Positions 52,290 to 63,496 of a stretch of 64,000 nucleotides of DNA are shown here, piece by piece (position 1 is the first letter of the stretch; the number at the start of each line of letters is the position of its first letter). The translations under genes were made by a program, and so were the position numbers. The DNA comes from Lysobacter stagni (lineage in GTDB: Bacteria; Pseudomonadota; Gammaproteobacteria; Xanthomonadales; Xanthomonadaceae): positions 1 to 64,000 of the forward strand of contig NZ_JASGBI010000002.1 of the NCBI RefSeq assembly GCF_030053425.1. The letters are read 5' to 3'. Under the pieces are notes generated by a model. That model worked only from the letters and a program-made list of their open reading frames with translations, did not search any database and was not told the origin of the DNA.

Positions 52290-53453
52290 TCACTCCGGCT
52301 TGCGATCCACCGGCGGCGGCAGGTGCGGATCGGCGAGCGGATCCGGCACGGCCTGTGCCGGCGACGGGCTCTCGCCGACGTACAGACGGCTGCGGCGGTA
52401 GCGTTCCTGCGCGTAGCGCAGCAGGACATTGACCACGGCCGCCACCGGCAACGCCAGCAGCATGCCGAGGAAACCGAACAGCTGGCCGCCGGCGAGCACG
52501 GCGAAGATCACCGCGACCGGATGCAGGCCGATGCGGTCGCCGACCAGCTTGGGCGTCAGCACGTAACTCTCGATCACCTGGCCGATTCCGAAGACCACCA
52601 GCACGCCGGCGACGTGCTGCCAGTCGCCGTACTGCACGAGTGCGGCGATCACGCCCAGGATGATGCCGCTGGCCGGGCCGAGGTACGGCACGAAGGTCAG
52701 GATGCCGGCAACCAGACCGATCAGGATGCCCAGGTCCAGGCCCACGGCCCACAGGCCCAGGCCGTACATCACGCCCAGCACCAGCATCACCAGGAACTGC
52801 CCGCGCAGGAACGCGCCGAGCACATCGCTGGACTCACGCGCCAGGCGGCTGGCCGTGGGCAGGTGATCGCGCGGGATCAGCGAGGCGACGCGCTCGACGA
52901 TCAGGTCCCAGTCGCGCAGGAAGAAGAACGTGATGATCGGCAGCAGCGCCACGTTGGCGACCAGCCCGATCACCGCGAAGCCCGAACGCGACAGGTAACC
53001 CAGCACCGTCGCCGCGATGCCGCCGGCACGATCCCAGTTGTCACGGATCAACTGGTACATGTGGCCGAAGTCGAGCCAGTCGGTGATCTCCACGCCGGTG
53101 CGGCGTTCCACCCATGGCAGCGCGGTCAGCATGAACCAGTCGCGGTAGTGCGGCCAGGATTCGACGAGCGTGGCGATCTGGCGTTCGATGAGCGGCACCA
53201 GGATCAGCAGGCCGGCCAGCACGATCAGCGCCATCGCGGTGAACACAAGCGCCACGGCGGTGTTTCGCGATCGCCCGGCGCGCTCGAGGCGATCCACCAG
53301 CGGATCGCCCAGCCACGCCAGGATCAGCGCGAACACGAACGGCGACAGGACAGGCGCCAGCAGCCAGATCACCCACAGCACACCCAGCCCCAGCGCCGCC
53401 CACTGCAGGCGACGCAGGAATCGCGCGATGTCGTCCAGTGCTTCCGATTGCAT
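52290..53453 (-). CDS. AI-2E family transporter (PerM-like)
   Basis: 387 residues with about eight membrane helices in the AI-2E layout: two near 20-60, one near 75, an extended soluble stretch, then several to about 350 with TFVPYLGPASGIILG. The substrate is not established for most members. It is immediately upstream of hda, as in many gammaproteobacteria. The ATG at 53453 follows GGGGAAG. Confidence 0.88.
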   Translation of the reverse strand: MQSEALDDIARFLRRLQWAALGLGVLWVIWLLAPVLSPFVFALILAWLGDPLVDRLERAGRSRNTAVALVFTAMALIVLAGLLILVPLIERQIATLVESWPHYRDWFMLTALPWVERRTGVEITDWLDFGHMYQLIRDNWDRAGGIAATVLGYLSRSGFAVIGLVANVALLPIITFFFLRDWDLIVERVASLIPRDHLPTASRLARESSDVLGAFLRGQFLVMLVLGVMYGLGLWAVGLDLGILIGLVAGILTFVPYLGPASGIILGVIAALVQYGDWQHVAGVLVVFGIGQVIESYVLTPKLVGDRIGLHPVAVIFAVLAGGQLFGFLGMLLALPVAAVVNVLLRYAQERYRRSRLYVGESPSPAQAVPDPLADPHLPPPVDRKPE

Positions 53454-53464
53454 GGGCTTCCCCG

Positions 53465-54592
53465 TCAACGCAGCCGGTATTCCGGCGGCTGGCCTTCCAG
53501 GCCTTCGATTACTTCGACCACCTCGTCGCGTGCGAGCACGCGGTGCAGGCCGGGCAGGCCGCTGACGAGTTCCAGTTCGTACTCCAGGCCCTGCGGGGTT
53601 GCACGCGTCGGAGTGTGGCGGCGCACCACCGACAGCTTCTGCAGGTAACCGGCCAGGCGGATGAAATCGTCGCTGCTGTCCACGCCGGTGAAGGTGACGT
53701 GGTACACGCCCGGCTCGCCGGTCGGCGCGCGCTTGGCGTAGCGCTTCATCAGCGCATCGGCCGCGCCGTCGGCGCCACCCGCCATCAGCTGGCGAGCGTC
53801 AGGGCCGGTCTGCGACCAGTTCGCCAGCACCTTGCCGGTGTCGACGAACGTCCAGTCGGCCTTCCAGCCGGCGGTCGGGTCGCGGTAGAGCTTGCCGATC
53901 AGCTGCATCGGTGGGCTGTAACGGGCGGAGGCACGCGCGACGGCCGCGCTGTCGCCACGCCAGATCGCGCCGACCGCGGCCTGCTCGGCGGCATTGCCGG
54001 TCGGCAGGCCGAGCTTGTAGCCGCGCTCGACCGCGCGGTTCAGCGCCGGACGCGCCGCATTCACCTGCGGCAGGCCCACCAGGCGCGGGCCGCTGCCGTC
54101 GTCGATGGCCAGCCACAACACCGGCTTGGGACGCGGCTGCGGCCACACGGGAATGCCCAGCGTGCCGGCCAGGTCGTTGACGGCGTCCTCGTCGAACTGC
54201 ACCACCAGCGTGGTGCGGAAGCTCGGCGCGCCGGTCGGGCCCACGCCCTCGTCCTGGCGGTAGTCGTACGCCTTCACGTACGTCCTGGCCTGGCGGAGCT
54301 CCTGTCCCACGCCCGGCCGCGAGGCGGCACCGCGATCGCCCGACAGCTTGCCCAGCACCTGGGCCAGCGCGCGGGCGAAGGCGGTGTTGCGCTCGGCCTC
54401 GCCCTGCCCATTCACCTGCACTTCGGTGGCGTAGATGCCCTCGGCCTGGGCGCGATCGCCCTCCACGCGCTGGGCGGACGCGGCAAAGCTGGCCAGCGCC
54501 AGAGCGGCGGCTGCGATCAGCACGTGGATCTGCCGCCACATCGTCGTGAGGCCCGTCGTGCGCGGAGTTCCCGTGCGGAATACCCGAACCAT
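53465..54592 (-). CDS. DUF2066 domain protein, secreted
   Basis: 375 residues with a signal peptide: hydrophobic core [19 protein letters not shown], cleaved near residue 43. The domain follows as [29 protein letters not shown] and later [15 protein letters not shown]. Function unknown; the family is common in gammaproteobacteria next to purM and hda, as here. AGGGA lies before the ATG at 54592; a second ATG at 54541 would give a shorter, more standard signal peptide. Confidence 0.75.
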   Translation of the reverse strand: MVRVFRTGTPRTTGLTTMWRQIHVLIAAAALALASFAASAQRVEGDRAQAEGIYATEVQVNGQGEAERNTAFARALAQVLGKLSGDRGAASRPGVGQELRQARTYVKAYDYRQDEGVGPTGAPSFRTTLVVQFDEDAVNDLAGTLGIPVWPQPRPKPVLWLAIDDGSGPRLVGLPQVNAARPALNRAVERGYKLGLPTGNAAEQAAVGAIWRGDSAAVARASARYSPPMQLIGKLYRDPTAGWKADWTFVDTGKVLANWSQTGPDARQLMAGGADGAADALMKRYAKRAPTGEPGVYHVTFTGVDSSDDFIRLAGYLQKLSVVRRHTPTRATPQGLEYELELVSGLPGLHRVLARDEVVEVIEGLEGQPPEYRLR

Positions 54593-54755
54593 CGCTATCC
54601 CTGAGCTACGTATCAGGTCGAAATGGTGCCGCAGCGGCGCCTGCCCGTCCATTCACGCCGCTCCGGGCCGGGTCGGCGATCACGCCAAGGCCGTAGCGGG
54701 GCGCCTGCGACTGTTAAAATCGCCGCTTCACTTTCCGCGACCGCCGAGGCCGCCC

Positions 54756-55802
54756 GTGTCCAACTCCCCCACCCCGCCCACTCCGATCACCTACCGCGAC
54801 GCCGGCGTCGACATCGACGCAGGCAACGAGGTCGTCGAACGCATCAAGCCGCTGGTCAAGCGCAGCTTCCGTCCCGAGGTGATGGGCGGACTGGGCGGAT
54901 TCGGCGCGCTGTTCGACCTGTCGGGCAAGTACAAGGAGCCGGTGCTGGTCTCCGGCACCGACGGCGTGGGCACCAAGCTCAAGCTGGCGCAGCAGCTGAA
55001 CCGGCACGACACCATCGGCATCGACCTGGTGGGCATGTGCGTGAACGACGTGCTGGTGCAGGGCGCCGAGCCGCTGTTCTTCCTCGACTATTTCGCAACC
55101 GGCAAGCTGCACGTGGACACGACGGTCGCGGTCGTCGGCGGCATCGCCAAGGGCTGTGAGCTGTCCGGCTGCGCGCTGATCGGTGGCGAGACCGCCGAAA
55201 TGCCCGACATGTACCCGCCGGGCGAGTACGACCTGGCCGGCTTCTGCGTCGCCGCGGTGGAGAAGTCGAAGCTGCTCGACGGCAGCAAGGTGCGCGAAGG
55301 CGACGTGCTGATCGGCATCGCCTCCAGCGGCCCGCATTCCAACGGTTACTCGCTCATCCGCAAGATCTACGACCGCGCCGGCCGGCCGGCCGACCTGGAC
55401 GTCGGCGGCGTGACGCTGATCGACGCGTTGATGGCGCCGACCGCGCTGTACGTGAAGCCGGTGCTGGAACTGCTGGGCAAGCACGACCTGCATGCGATGG
55501 CGCACATCACCGGCGGCGGCCTGACCGAGAACATCATCCGCGTGATTCCCGACGGCCTGGGTCTGGATATCGAGGCTTCGGCCATCGTGCTGCCGCCGGT
55601 GTTCGACTGGCTGCAGCGCGAAGGCGCGGTGCCGGCCGAAGAAATGTGGCGCACGTTCAACTGCGGCGTCGGCTTCGTGCTGGTGGTCGCACCCGACGAT
55701 GTGGCCGCGGTGAATGCGGACCTGGACCGCCTGGGACTGGCGCATCGCCCGATCGGCCAGGTCGTGAAGGCGACCTCGGCCGAGCGCGTGCGCATCGGCT
55801 GA
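54756..55802 (+). CDS. purM: Phosphoribosylformylglycinamidine cyclo-ligase
   Basis: 348 residues. [39 protein letters not shown] and [12 protein letters not shown] are characteristic of AIR synthetase (PurM). It makes aminoimidazole ribotide from FGAM with ATP in purine synthesis. The GTG start is preceded by GAGG. A plausible -10 (TTAAAAT, 54713-54719) lies upstream in the divergent gap. Confidence 0.96.
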   Translation: MSNSPTPPTPITYRDAGVDIDAGNEVVERIKPLVKRSFRPEVMGGLGGFGALFDLSGKYKEPVLVSGTDGVGTKLKLAQQLNRHDTIGIDLVGMCVNDVLVQGAEPLFFLDYFATGKLHVDTTVAVVGGIAKGCELSGCALIGGETAEMPDMYPPGEYDLAGFCVAAVEKSKLLDGSKVREGDVLIGIASSGPHSNGYSLIRKIYDRAGRPADLDVGGVTLIDALMAPTALYVKPVLELLGKHDLHAMAHITGGGLTENIIRVIPDGLGLDIEASAIVLPPVFDWLQREGAVPAEEMWRTFNCGVGFVLVVAPDDVAAVNADLDRLGLAHRPIGQVVKATSAERVRIG

Positions 55803-55833
55803 TCCTCGCGTTCCTGCGAGCCTGCGAGATCCG

Positions 55834-56526
55834 ATGACCGCCGACGCCCTGCCGGGGGAATCCCGGACGCAAGGACCACGCAACGCCCTGTCGCCGCACA
55901 AGCGATGGGTGCTGTCGGCGCTGCTGGTCGTGTTCGTGCTCACCTGGCTCCGGCCGATCTGGCCGAAGGAACAGGCGCTGCACAGCGTGGGCACCGTCAT
56001 CGCGGTGTTCTGGCTGTGGTGGCACGACCGCCACTGGCCCACGCGCACGCGCGACTTCGCGCTGGTCTGCGGCTTCCTGGCCGTGCACTGCCTGGCCGCA
56101 CGCTGGCTGTATTCGAACGTTCCCTACGACGACTGGTTCCGCGCCGCATTGCACTGGTCGCCGCAGGAAGCCTTCGGCTGGCAGCGCAACCATGCCGACC
56201 GCTTCATCCACCTGATGTACGGCCTGTGCCTGACACCGTTGCTGTCGCTCCATGCGGCACAGCGTTGGCCGCGCATATCCGCATCGCAGGCCTTCGTACT
56301 CGCGGTGATGGCGATCATGTGCACCAGCCTGGTGTACGAGTGGATCGAATGGGGCATCGCGCTGACGATGTCGCCGCAGGAGGCGGAGTCGTACAACGGC
56401 CAGCAGGGCGACATGTGGGATGCACACGCCGACATGCTGCTGGCCACGCTGGGCGCACTGGCCACCTGGCCGCTGGCGTGCCCGGCCACGGCGCCGGTCG
56501 CAGGCGTGGTGGAGGCCGCCGGATGA
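55834..56526 (+). CDS. DUF2238 integral membrane protein
   Basis: 230 residues with about six membrane helices and acidic/histidine motifs (WSPQEAFGWQRNHADRFIHLMYG; YNGQQGDMWDAHADMLLATLGAL) typical of the DUF2238/YjdF family, of unknown function. It overlaps purN by 4 nt. No pathway role is clear. Confidence 0.82.
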   Translation: MTADALPGESRTQGPRNALSPHKRWVLSALLVVFVLTWLRPIWPKEQALHSVGTVIAVFWLWWHDRHWPTRTRDFALVCGFLAVHCLAARWLYSNVPYDDWFRAALHWSPQEAFGWQRNHADRFIHLMYGLCLTPLLSLHAAQRWPRISASQAFVLAVMAIMCTSLVYEWIEWGIALTMSPQEAESYNGQQGDMWDAHADMLLATLGALATWPLACPATAPVAGVVEAAG

Positions 56527-57194
56527 GCGCACGCATCGCCATCCTGGTGTCCGGGCGCGGCAGCAATCTGCAGGCGATCCTGGACGCGATCGCCTCGGGC
56601 GCATTGCCCGCGCAGATCGTCGGCGTGTTCTCCGACAAGCCCGGCGCCGTCGGGCTGCAGCGGGTCGAGCCGGAACTGCGCTGGAGCGCGGATCCGAAAG
56701 CATTCCCCTCGCGCGAAGCCTTCGACGCGGCATTGGGCGACGCGATCGCGGAGCGCTCTCCGGACTGGGTGGTCTGCGCGGGCTATCTGCGCATTCTCGG
56801 CGAGTCGTTCGTGCAGCGGTTCCGTGGACGGCTGCTCAACATCCACCCATCGCTGCTGCCGCGCCATCGCGGCCTGCACACCCATGCACGGTGCCTGGCC
56901 GCCGGCGAGACTGAACACGGCGCCAGCGTGCATTTCGTCATTCCGGAACTCGACGCCGGCACGGTGATCGCGCAGGCGCGCGTGCCCGTGCTGCCGGGCG
57001 ACGATGCCGACCGGCTGGCCGCACGCGTGCTGGAGGTCGAGCATCCCCTGCTGGTGGCGGTGCTGCGGCTGGCCGTCGAGGGGCGCTTGGCTGAACGGGG
57101 AACAACGGTCTTCATCGACGGTCATGGGTTGTTTACACCGCTCCTTCTAGATTCCGCCGGAGCCCTGCGCGCGCCCGGGTCCGGATCCGCCTGA
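56523..57194 (+). CDS. purN: Phosphoribosylglycinamide formyltransferase
   Basis: 223 residues. GRGSNLQAILDAI, the catalytic-site LLNIHPSLLPRHRGLHTHARCL and SVHFVIPELDAG match PurN, which formylates GAR with 10-formyl-tetrahydrofolate. It works two steps before PurM. Its ATG overlaps the DUF2238 stop. Confidence 0.94.
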   Translation: MSARIAILVSGRGSNLQAILDAIASGALPAQIVGVFSDKPGAVGLQRVEPELRWSADPKAFPSREAFDAALGDAIAERSPDWVVCAGYLRILGESFVQRFRGRLLNIHPSLLPRHRGLHTHARCLAAGETEHGASVHFVIPELDAGTVIAQARVPVLPGDDADRLAARVLEVEHPLLVAVLRLAVEGRLAERGTTVFIDGHGLFTPLLLDSAGALRAPGSGSA

Positions 57195-57214
57195 TCCCAC
57201 GCGCGTTTCCCGCC

Positions 57215-57940
57215 ATGAGTTCGATGAAACGCCTGATCCGTACGCTCCCGCTGCTGTTTGCCCTCGTCGCCTCGCCCGCGCTCGCACTCGAGCCGTTCGT
57301 GGCGAACTACCAGATCTTCCGCGGCGGCAAGCCCATGGGCGAAGCGACGATGCAGGTGGTGCCCGCGCAGGGCCTTCCGGGCAAGTGGCGCATCGACCTG
57401 GACATGCGCGGCACGCGCGGCCTGGTGGGGCTTGTGGGCGTCAACGCGCAGCAAAGCACGGTGTTCGACATGGTGGGCGAGACCTATCGCCCCATCACCC
57501 AGAGCACGGTCCGCAAGGCCGTGTTCCTGGGCCGCGAGATCACCGGCACCTACGACTGGAACACACACACCGCGCGCTGGACGGGTGATGTGAGCAAGAA
57601 CCGCCGCGAGCCCGTGCCGCTGCACGACGGCGACATGAGCGCGTTGCTGATCAATCTGGCGATCATCCGCGATGCCCAACCGGGCCGTGAACTGGCCTAT
57701 CGCTTCGTCGACAACGGGCGCGCTCGTGACCATCACTATGCGGTCGCGCAGGAACTGGAAGGCGTGAGCGTGGACGGCATGGGCTTCAACGCCATGCGCG
57801 TCAGCCGCGTTCAGGGCAGCGGCACGGACGAGACGGTAGTGTGGGTCGTCGAAGGCGTACCTACGCCCGTGCGCATCCTGCAGCGCGAGAACGGCGAAGA
57901 CACCTACGACCTGCGCCTGGTCGACTACAAGGGAGCCTGA
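57215..57940 (+). CDS. DUF3108 domain protein, copy 1
   Basis: 241 residues with a signal peptide (ALA near 22-24). The DUF3108 body has FVANYQIFRGGKPMGEATMQV and ends PVRILQRENGEDTYDLRLVDY. It is periplasmic or outer-membrane associated and of unknown function. It is followed after 1 bp by a clear paralogue. It is downstream of purN by 20 bp. Confidence 0.8.
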   Translation: MSSMKRLIRTLPLLFALVASPALALEPFVANYQIFRGGKPMGEATMQVVPAQGLPGKWRIDLDMRGTRGLVGLVGVNAQQSTVFDMVGETYRPITQSTVRKAVFLGREITGTYDWNTHTARWTGDVSKNRREPVPLHDGDMSALLINLAIIRDAQPGRELAYRFVDNGRARDHHYAVAQELEGVSVDGMGFNAMRVSRVQGSGTDETVVWVVEGVPTPVRILQRENGEDTYDLRLVDYKGA

Positions 57941-57941
57941 C

Positions 57942-58643
57942 ATGGCCAACCGACTCTTCCGCGCGATGCGTTCGCGAGTGCGGCCGTTTCTCTTCGCGAC
58001 GGCCCTTGTCACGGCGAGCGCGCCGGCATGGGCGATCAAGCCCTTCTCCGCCGATTACCAGGCCAGCTACATGGGCATGCAGGGCAGTGGCCGCATGACC
58101 ATCGCACCCGACGGCGGCAACCGATGGAAGTACAGCCTGACAGTGAGCAGCCCGTTGGCCGAGTTGCAGCAGGTCACAGTGTTCGAGGACCAGGGCGGGC
58201 AGTGGCGCCCGCTGTCGGGCTCCGACTCGTCCAAGGTGCTGACCAGGCGCCAGAACAAGAACGCCACGTACGACTGGTCGCGCGGTGTGGCGAGCTGGTC
58301 GGGCGACGTGAAACCCGAGCGCGCCGGCCCGATCAAACTGCAGGCCGGCGACCTGGACGCGCTGCTGGTCAATCTCGCCATCGTGCGTGATGTGCAGGCC
58401 GGCAAGGAGATGAGCTACCGCATGGTCGAGGACGGCCGCGTCAAGCAGCTGGACTACACCATCGCCGGCAAGGAGGCGATCACCATCGGCGGCCAGACGA
58501 AGCAGGCGACCAAGGTCATCGGCACGCAAGGCAGGAAGCAGATCATCGCGTGGATCGTCGACGGCATGCCGGTGCCCGCGCGCATCCTGCAACGCGACAA
58601 GGGCCAGGACACGATCGACCTGCGCATGAGCGGCGTGCGCTGA
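57942..58643 (+). CDS. DUF3108 domain protein, copy 2
   Basis: 233 residues. The domains align with copy 1 over the whole length (AIKPFSADYQ versus ALEPFVANYQ; GTYDWN versus ATYDWS; MPVPARILQRDKGQDTIDLRM). It has its own signal peptide (PAWA at about 27-31). Tandem paralogues may form a hetero-pair. Function unknown. Confidence 0.8.
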   Translation: MANRLFRAMRSRVRPFLFATALVTASAPAWAIKPFSADYQASYMGMQGSGRMTIAPDGGNRWKYSLTVSSPLAELQQVTVFEDQGGQWRPLSGSDSSKVLTRRQNKNATYDWSRGVASWSGDVKPERAGPIKLQAGDLDALLVNLAIVRDVQAGKEMSYRMVEDGRVKQLDYTIAGKEAITIGGQTKQATKVIGTQGRKQIIAWIVDGMPVPARILQRDKGQDTIDLRMSGVR

Positions 58644-58670
58644 CCCGCTCGCCCGCATGCCAGATAGTGA

Positions 58671-58695
58671 AAGCCCCGCATCGCGGGGCTTTTTT
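58671..58695 (+). terminator. Intrinsic terminator after the DUF3108 pair
   Basis: A 9-bp perfect stem (58671-58679 with 58683-58691, loop ATC) is followed by TTTTTC. It lies 27 bp past the second DUF3108 stop, and its T-run touches the stop of the convergent EF-hand gene. Confidence 0.88.
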
Positions 58696-59006
58696 CATTG
58701 CTTGTCCGGCTTCACCACGGTGCGGCAATCCACCCGGAAGACCTTGTCGTCGCCGCGCCACGAGAACGCGCGGCATTCACGCGGGCCTTCGGTGGTGGTG
58801 GTGACCGTCACCGCGTAGAGCGACTGCAGCATCTCCTGCATCGTCGTGGTGCCGTCGCGGTTCCAGTCCATGTCCTTGCGGTCCAGCCCGCGCGTCGCCG
58901 CGGCGCCGCTGAAGTGCAGCCAGCCCAGCACGATCAGCAACATCACGAAGAAGCCCAGCGCCGCCAAGCGGCGCGCGGTGAACGGTGCGCGCTTGATCAG
59001 TGCCAT
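58695..59006 (-). CDS. Small EF-hand-like membrane-anchored protein
   Basis: 103 residues. One membrane helix at about 13-31, then an EF-hand-type loop ([19 protein letters not shown]...E pattern) near 45-59, then a short domain with two cysteines ([16 protein letters not shown]) that could be disulfide-bonded. It may bind calcium in the periplasm. Function unknown. It lies 3 bp downstream of murA. Confidence 0.72.
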   Translation of the reverse strand: MALIKRAPFTARRLAALGFFVMLLIVLGWLHFSGAAATRGLDRKDMDWNRDGTTTMQEMLQSLYAVTVTTTTEGPRECRAFSWRGDDKVFRVDCRTVVKPDKQ

Positions 59007-59009
59007 GCG

Positions 59010-60359
<1,350 letters not shown>

Positions 60360-60599
60360 TTACGGCCGGTTGCCGGCTTCTTCCGGCGTCAGGGTCTTCA
60401 GGGCCAGCGCGTGGATCTCGCCGCCCATGCGCTCACCCAGGGTCGCGTACACCAGCCGGTGGCGGGCCAGCGGCAGCTTGCCGCGGAAGGCTTCGGCCAC
60501 CACGGTCGCCTCGAAATGCACGCCGTCGTCACCGCGCACGTCCGCGCTGGCGCCGGGCAGGCCCTGTTCGATGAGCTGTCGGATGGTGTCGGGATTCAC
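60360..60599 (-). CDS. ibaG: BolA/IbaG family protein
   Basis: 79 residues. It fits the BolA-like fold: DTIRQLIEQGLPGASADVRGDDGVHFEATVVAEAFRG and the HRLVYATLGERMGGEIHALALKTLT helix-turn. IbaG is typically next to murA, and works with monothiol glutaredoxins in Fe-S trafficking. GTG start at 60599 with GAGG upstream. Confidence 0.88.
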   Translation of the reverse strand: MNPDTIRQLIEQGLPGASADVRGDDGVHFEATVVAEAFRGKLPLARHRLVYATLGERMGGEIHALALKTLTPEEAGNRP

Positions 60600-60739
60600 G
60601 TAAGGACCTCGGAGAGCATGGGCCCGCGGCAGCGGCCGCGCATGTCGCGGAGGACCGTTGCCCGGGCATTGACGGGCGTTTGGCGGGCGAACCGCATAGA
60701 ATTCTCGGATTAGCCTAACGGAAAGGCCCCCGGTCCGAA

Positions 60740-61762
60740 ATGGCACGCCCCATGGCAAGCATCCCCGTACCCGCCCCTGTCCACGCCGACGACCCCACCG
60801 CACTGGCGGCGAGCGGCCGTCGCGTGTTCGAGCTCGAAGCCCAGGCCCTGGCCGCCGTTGCGTCACGCATCGACGGCGACTTCAGCGCCGCCTGCCGGCT
60901 GATCCTCGCCTCCACCGGGCGCGTGGTCTGTACCGGCATGGGCAAGTCCGGCCACATCGCGCGCAAGATCGCGGCGACCCTGGCCTCCACCGGCACGCCC
61001 GCGTTCTACGTGCATCCCGGCGAGGCCGGGCACGGCGACCTGGGCATGATCACCGACGTCGACATCGTCCTGGCCCTGTCGTACTCCGGCGAGAGCGATG
61101 AAGTGCTGATGCTGCTGCCGGTGCTCAAGCGCCAGGGCAACAAGCTGATCGCGATGACCGGTCGCCCGAAGTCCTCGCTGGCAAGGGAGGCCGATGTCCA
61201 TCTGGACGTGAGCGTGACCACCGAGGCATGCCCCCTCGACCTGGCGCCGACCTCCAGCACCACTGCCTCGCTGGCGATGGGCGATGCGCTCGCCGTCGCG
61301 CTGCTGGACGCACGCGGCTTCACCGCCGACGACTTCGCGCGTTCGCACCCGGCCGGCTCGCTCGGCCGCCGCCTGCTGCTGCACATCGCCGACATCATGC
61401 ACGCCGGTAACGACGTGCCGCGGGTGCACGCCGATGCCAGCATCAGCGAAGCACTGGTGGAGATGAGCCGCAAGCGCCTGGGCATGACCGCGGTGGTCGA
61501 CGACGACAACCGCCTGCTCGGCCTCTACACGGACGGCGACCTGCGCCGCACACTGGACGAGTCGCGTCTGGACCTGCGCAACACGCGCATCGTCGAGGTG
61601 ATGACCCGTTCGCCCAAGACCATCGGCTCCGACGCCATGGCCGTGGAAGCGGCGCAACTGATGGAGGCGCACAAGATCAGCGGCCTGCTCGTCGTCGATG
61701 GCGAAGGTCGCGTCGTGGGTGCGCTCAATATTCATGACCTGTTGCGCGCACGGGTGGTTTAA
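60740..61762 (+). CDS. kdsD: Arabinose-5-phosphate isomerase KdsD
   Basis: 340 residues: SIS domain (CTGMGKSGHIARKIAATLASTG; SYSGESDEVLML) and two CBS domains after about residue 215 (HIADIMHAGNDVP; VMTRSPKTIGS). It converts ribulose 5-phosphate to arabinose 5-phosphate, the first step of KDO synthesis. A start at 60752 is an alternative. First gene of the KDO/Lpt operon. Confidence 0.93.
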   Translation: MARPMASIPVPAPVHADDPTALAASGRRVFELEAQALAAVASRIDGDFSAACRLILASTGRVVCTGMGKSGHIARKIAATLASTGTPAFYVHPGEAGHGDLGMITDVDIVLALSYSGESDEVLMLLPVLKRQGNKLIAMTGRPKSSLAREADVHLDVSVTTEACPLDLAPTSSTTASLAMGDALAVALLDARGFTADDFARSHPAGSLGRRLLLHIADIMHAGNDVPRVHADASISEALVEMSRKRLGMTAVVDDDNRLLGLYTDGDLRRTLDESRLDLRNTRIVEVMTRSPKTIGSDAMAVEAAQLMEAHKISGLLVVDGEGRVVGALNIHDLLRARVV

Positions 61763-61855
61763 GAACGGAAGGGGCAGTGAACCCACCACGCCTTTCGAAT
61801 CGCCAGCCACCTTCGGAAGTCCCGTTCCCAGCCTCTGATCCCAATCCCGATCTCA

Positions 61856-62437
61856 ATGCCCTATAGCCATCTCAACGACTACCCCGCCGACGTCCGCGAG
61901 CGTGCCGCCCGCATTCGCCTGGCGTGTTTCGACGTCGATGGCACGCTGACCGACGGGCGCCTGTATTTCGATGGCGAAGGCAACGAACTCAAGGCCTTCC
62001 ATGTCCACGATGGCCAGGGCCTGGCGCTGCTGCGCAAGGTCGGCATCACGGTGGCCTTCGTCACGGCGCGCAGCGGCGCCGTCGCGCAGCGGCGCGCCGC
62101 GGACCTGGGCATCGAGGAAGTCCACATCGGCGTGCGCGACAAGCTCGCCTGCGTGCGCGACATCGCCACGCGACTGGGCCTGACCATGGAACAGGTGTCC
62201 TTCATGGGCGACGACCTGGCGGACCTGCGCGTCATGTTGCAGGCCGGATTCGCGGTCGCGCCGTCCGACGCGCACCGCTGGGTCGGCGAACGGGTGCACT
62301 GGCGCACCGCGTCGCGCGCGGGCCATGGGGCAGCGCGCGAGTTCTGCGACCTGTTGCTGGCGGCCCAGGGCCATGCCGAACGGCTGCTGGCCGAGGTGAC
62401 GCGCGTCGAGGGCGAGCGCGTGGAGGGCAACGCATGA
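61856..62437 (+). CDS. kdsC: KDO-8-phosphate phosphatase KdsC
   Basis: 193 residues, HAD phosphatase of the C0 type: FDVDGTLTDG nucleophile motif, VTARSG, K in VRDKLACVRD and the final GDDLADL. It removes phosphate from KDO-8-phosphate. It lies 93 bp after kdsD and overlaps lptC by 4 nt. Confidence 0.93.
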   Translation: MPYSHLNDYPADVRERAARIRLACFDVDGTLTDGRLYFDGEGNELKAFHVHDGQGLALLRKVGITVAFVTARSGAVAQRRAADLGIEEVHIGVRDKLACVRDIATRLGLTMEQVSFMGDDLADLRVMLQAGFAVAPSDAHRWVGERVHWRTASRAGHGAAREFCDLLLAAQGHAERLLAEVTRVEGERVEGNA

Positions 62438-63015
62438 ACTGGCGCAGCATGAACTGGCGCGCGATGGTGACCGTGCTGCTGCTGATCGGCGCGCTGCTCA
62501 GCGGCTGGCTGCTGTGGTCGCAACGGGACCGGGGCGGCCGCGGCGTGACCGCTGCCCAGCGCCCGGATTACGTGTTGCACGATTTCCGCCTCGTCGTGCT
62601 CGACGAGAACGGACGCGAGTCCTTCACGCTGAGCGCCCCGAAGCTGGCGCGCGACCCCAACGTGGAAACGTTCGACATCGCCACGCCGCTGTTCCAGATC
62701 CCTCCCCGCTCCGGCAGCAACGCATCGGCGTGGGAAGTGCGCTCGCAGACCGGCTGGGTCAGCGCCAAGGGAGAGGAACTGCGCCTGCGCGGCCAGGTCC
62801 ATGCCGACAGCACCAATGCCGACGGCAAGCCCATCCGCATCGCGACCGAAGAGCTGAACGTGTTCCCCGACGATCGCCGGGCCACCTCGACGGTGGCCGT
62901 AACGGTCACCCACCCGGGCCTTATACTGAACGGCCGCGGGCTCGAGGCCGACCTCAACGCCAAGCGAATCACCCTATTGAACGACGTCAAGGCCCGATAT
63001 GAACGTACCCCTTAG
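62434..63015 (+). CDS. lptC: LPS export protein LptC
   Basis: 193 residues. One N-terminal membrane helix (about 11-28) and a periplasmic beta-jellyroll ([37 protein letters not shown]). It relays LPS from LptB2FG to LptA. It starts on the kdsC ATGA overlap and shares 17 nt with lptA. Confidence 0.88.
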   Translation: MNWRSMNWRAMVTVLLLIGALLSGWLLWSQRDRGGRGVTAAQRPDYVLHDFRLVVLDENGRESFTLSAPKLARDPNVETFDIATPLFQIPPRSGSNASAWEVRSQTGWVSAKGEELRLRGQVHADSTNADGKPIRIATEELNVFPDDRRATSTVAVTVTHPGLILNGRGLEADLNAKRITLLNDVKARYERTP

Positions 63016-63495
63016 CCTCGTGCTGCTGCTGGCCCTCGTGCCTGCGACCGCACTGGCTCGGACGTCGGACCGCAACAAGCCGATGGACATCGACGCCGGC
63101 CGTAGCGACTACTCCATGGACGACAGTCGCCCGACCACGCTCAGCGGCGGCGTGGTGATCACCCAGGGCACGCTGGAAATCCGCGCCAACCAGGCCGTCA
63201 TCTATTCGGCCAACGGCGACCCCGTCCGCGTGGTCCTCACCGGCAATCCCGTGACGCTGCGCCAGGAACTGGACGACGGCAGGCAGATGGACGCCGTCGC
63301 CAACAAGGTCGACTACGACCTCAAGACCGAGATCGTGGTCTTCACCGGCGCGGTCAACATCCGCCAGCCCACCGGCTCCATCGCCGGCGAACGCGTGGTC
63401 TACAACATGAAGACCGGCCAGGTGCAGGGCGGTGGCCAGGATGCGGGCCGCGTGAAGATCCGCATCCTGCCCAAGAATGCGCAGGGGGGCGGCTG

Positions 63496-63496
<1 letters not shown>
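62999..63496 (+). CDS. lptA: Periplasmic LPS bridge protein LptA
   Basis: 165 residues with a signal peptide (ALA, about 18-20). OstA-type strands ([37 protein letters not shown]) follow. LptA polymers carry LPS across the periplasm. Overlaps lptC by 17 nt and shares one base with lptB. Confidence 0.9.
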
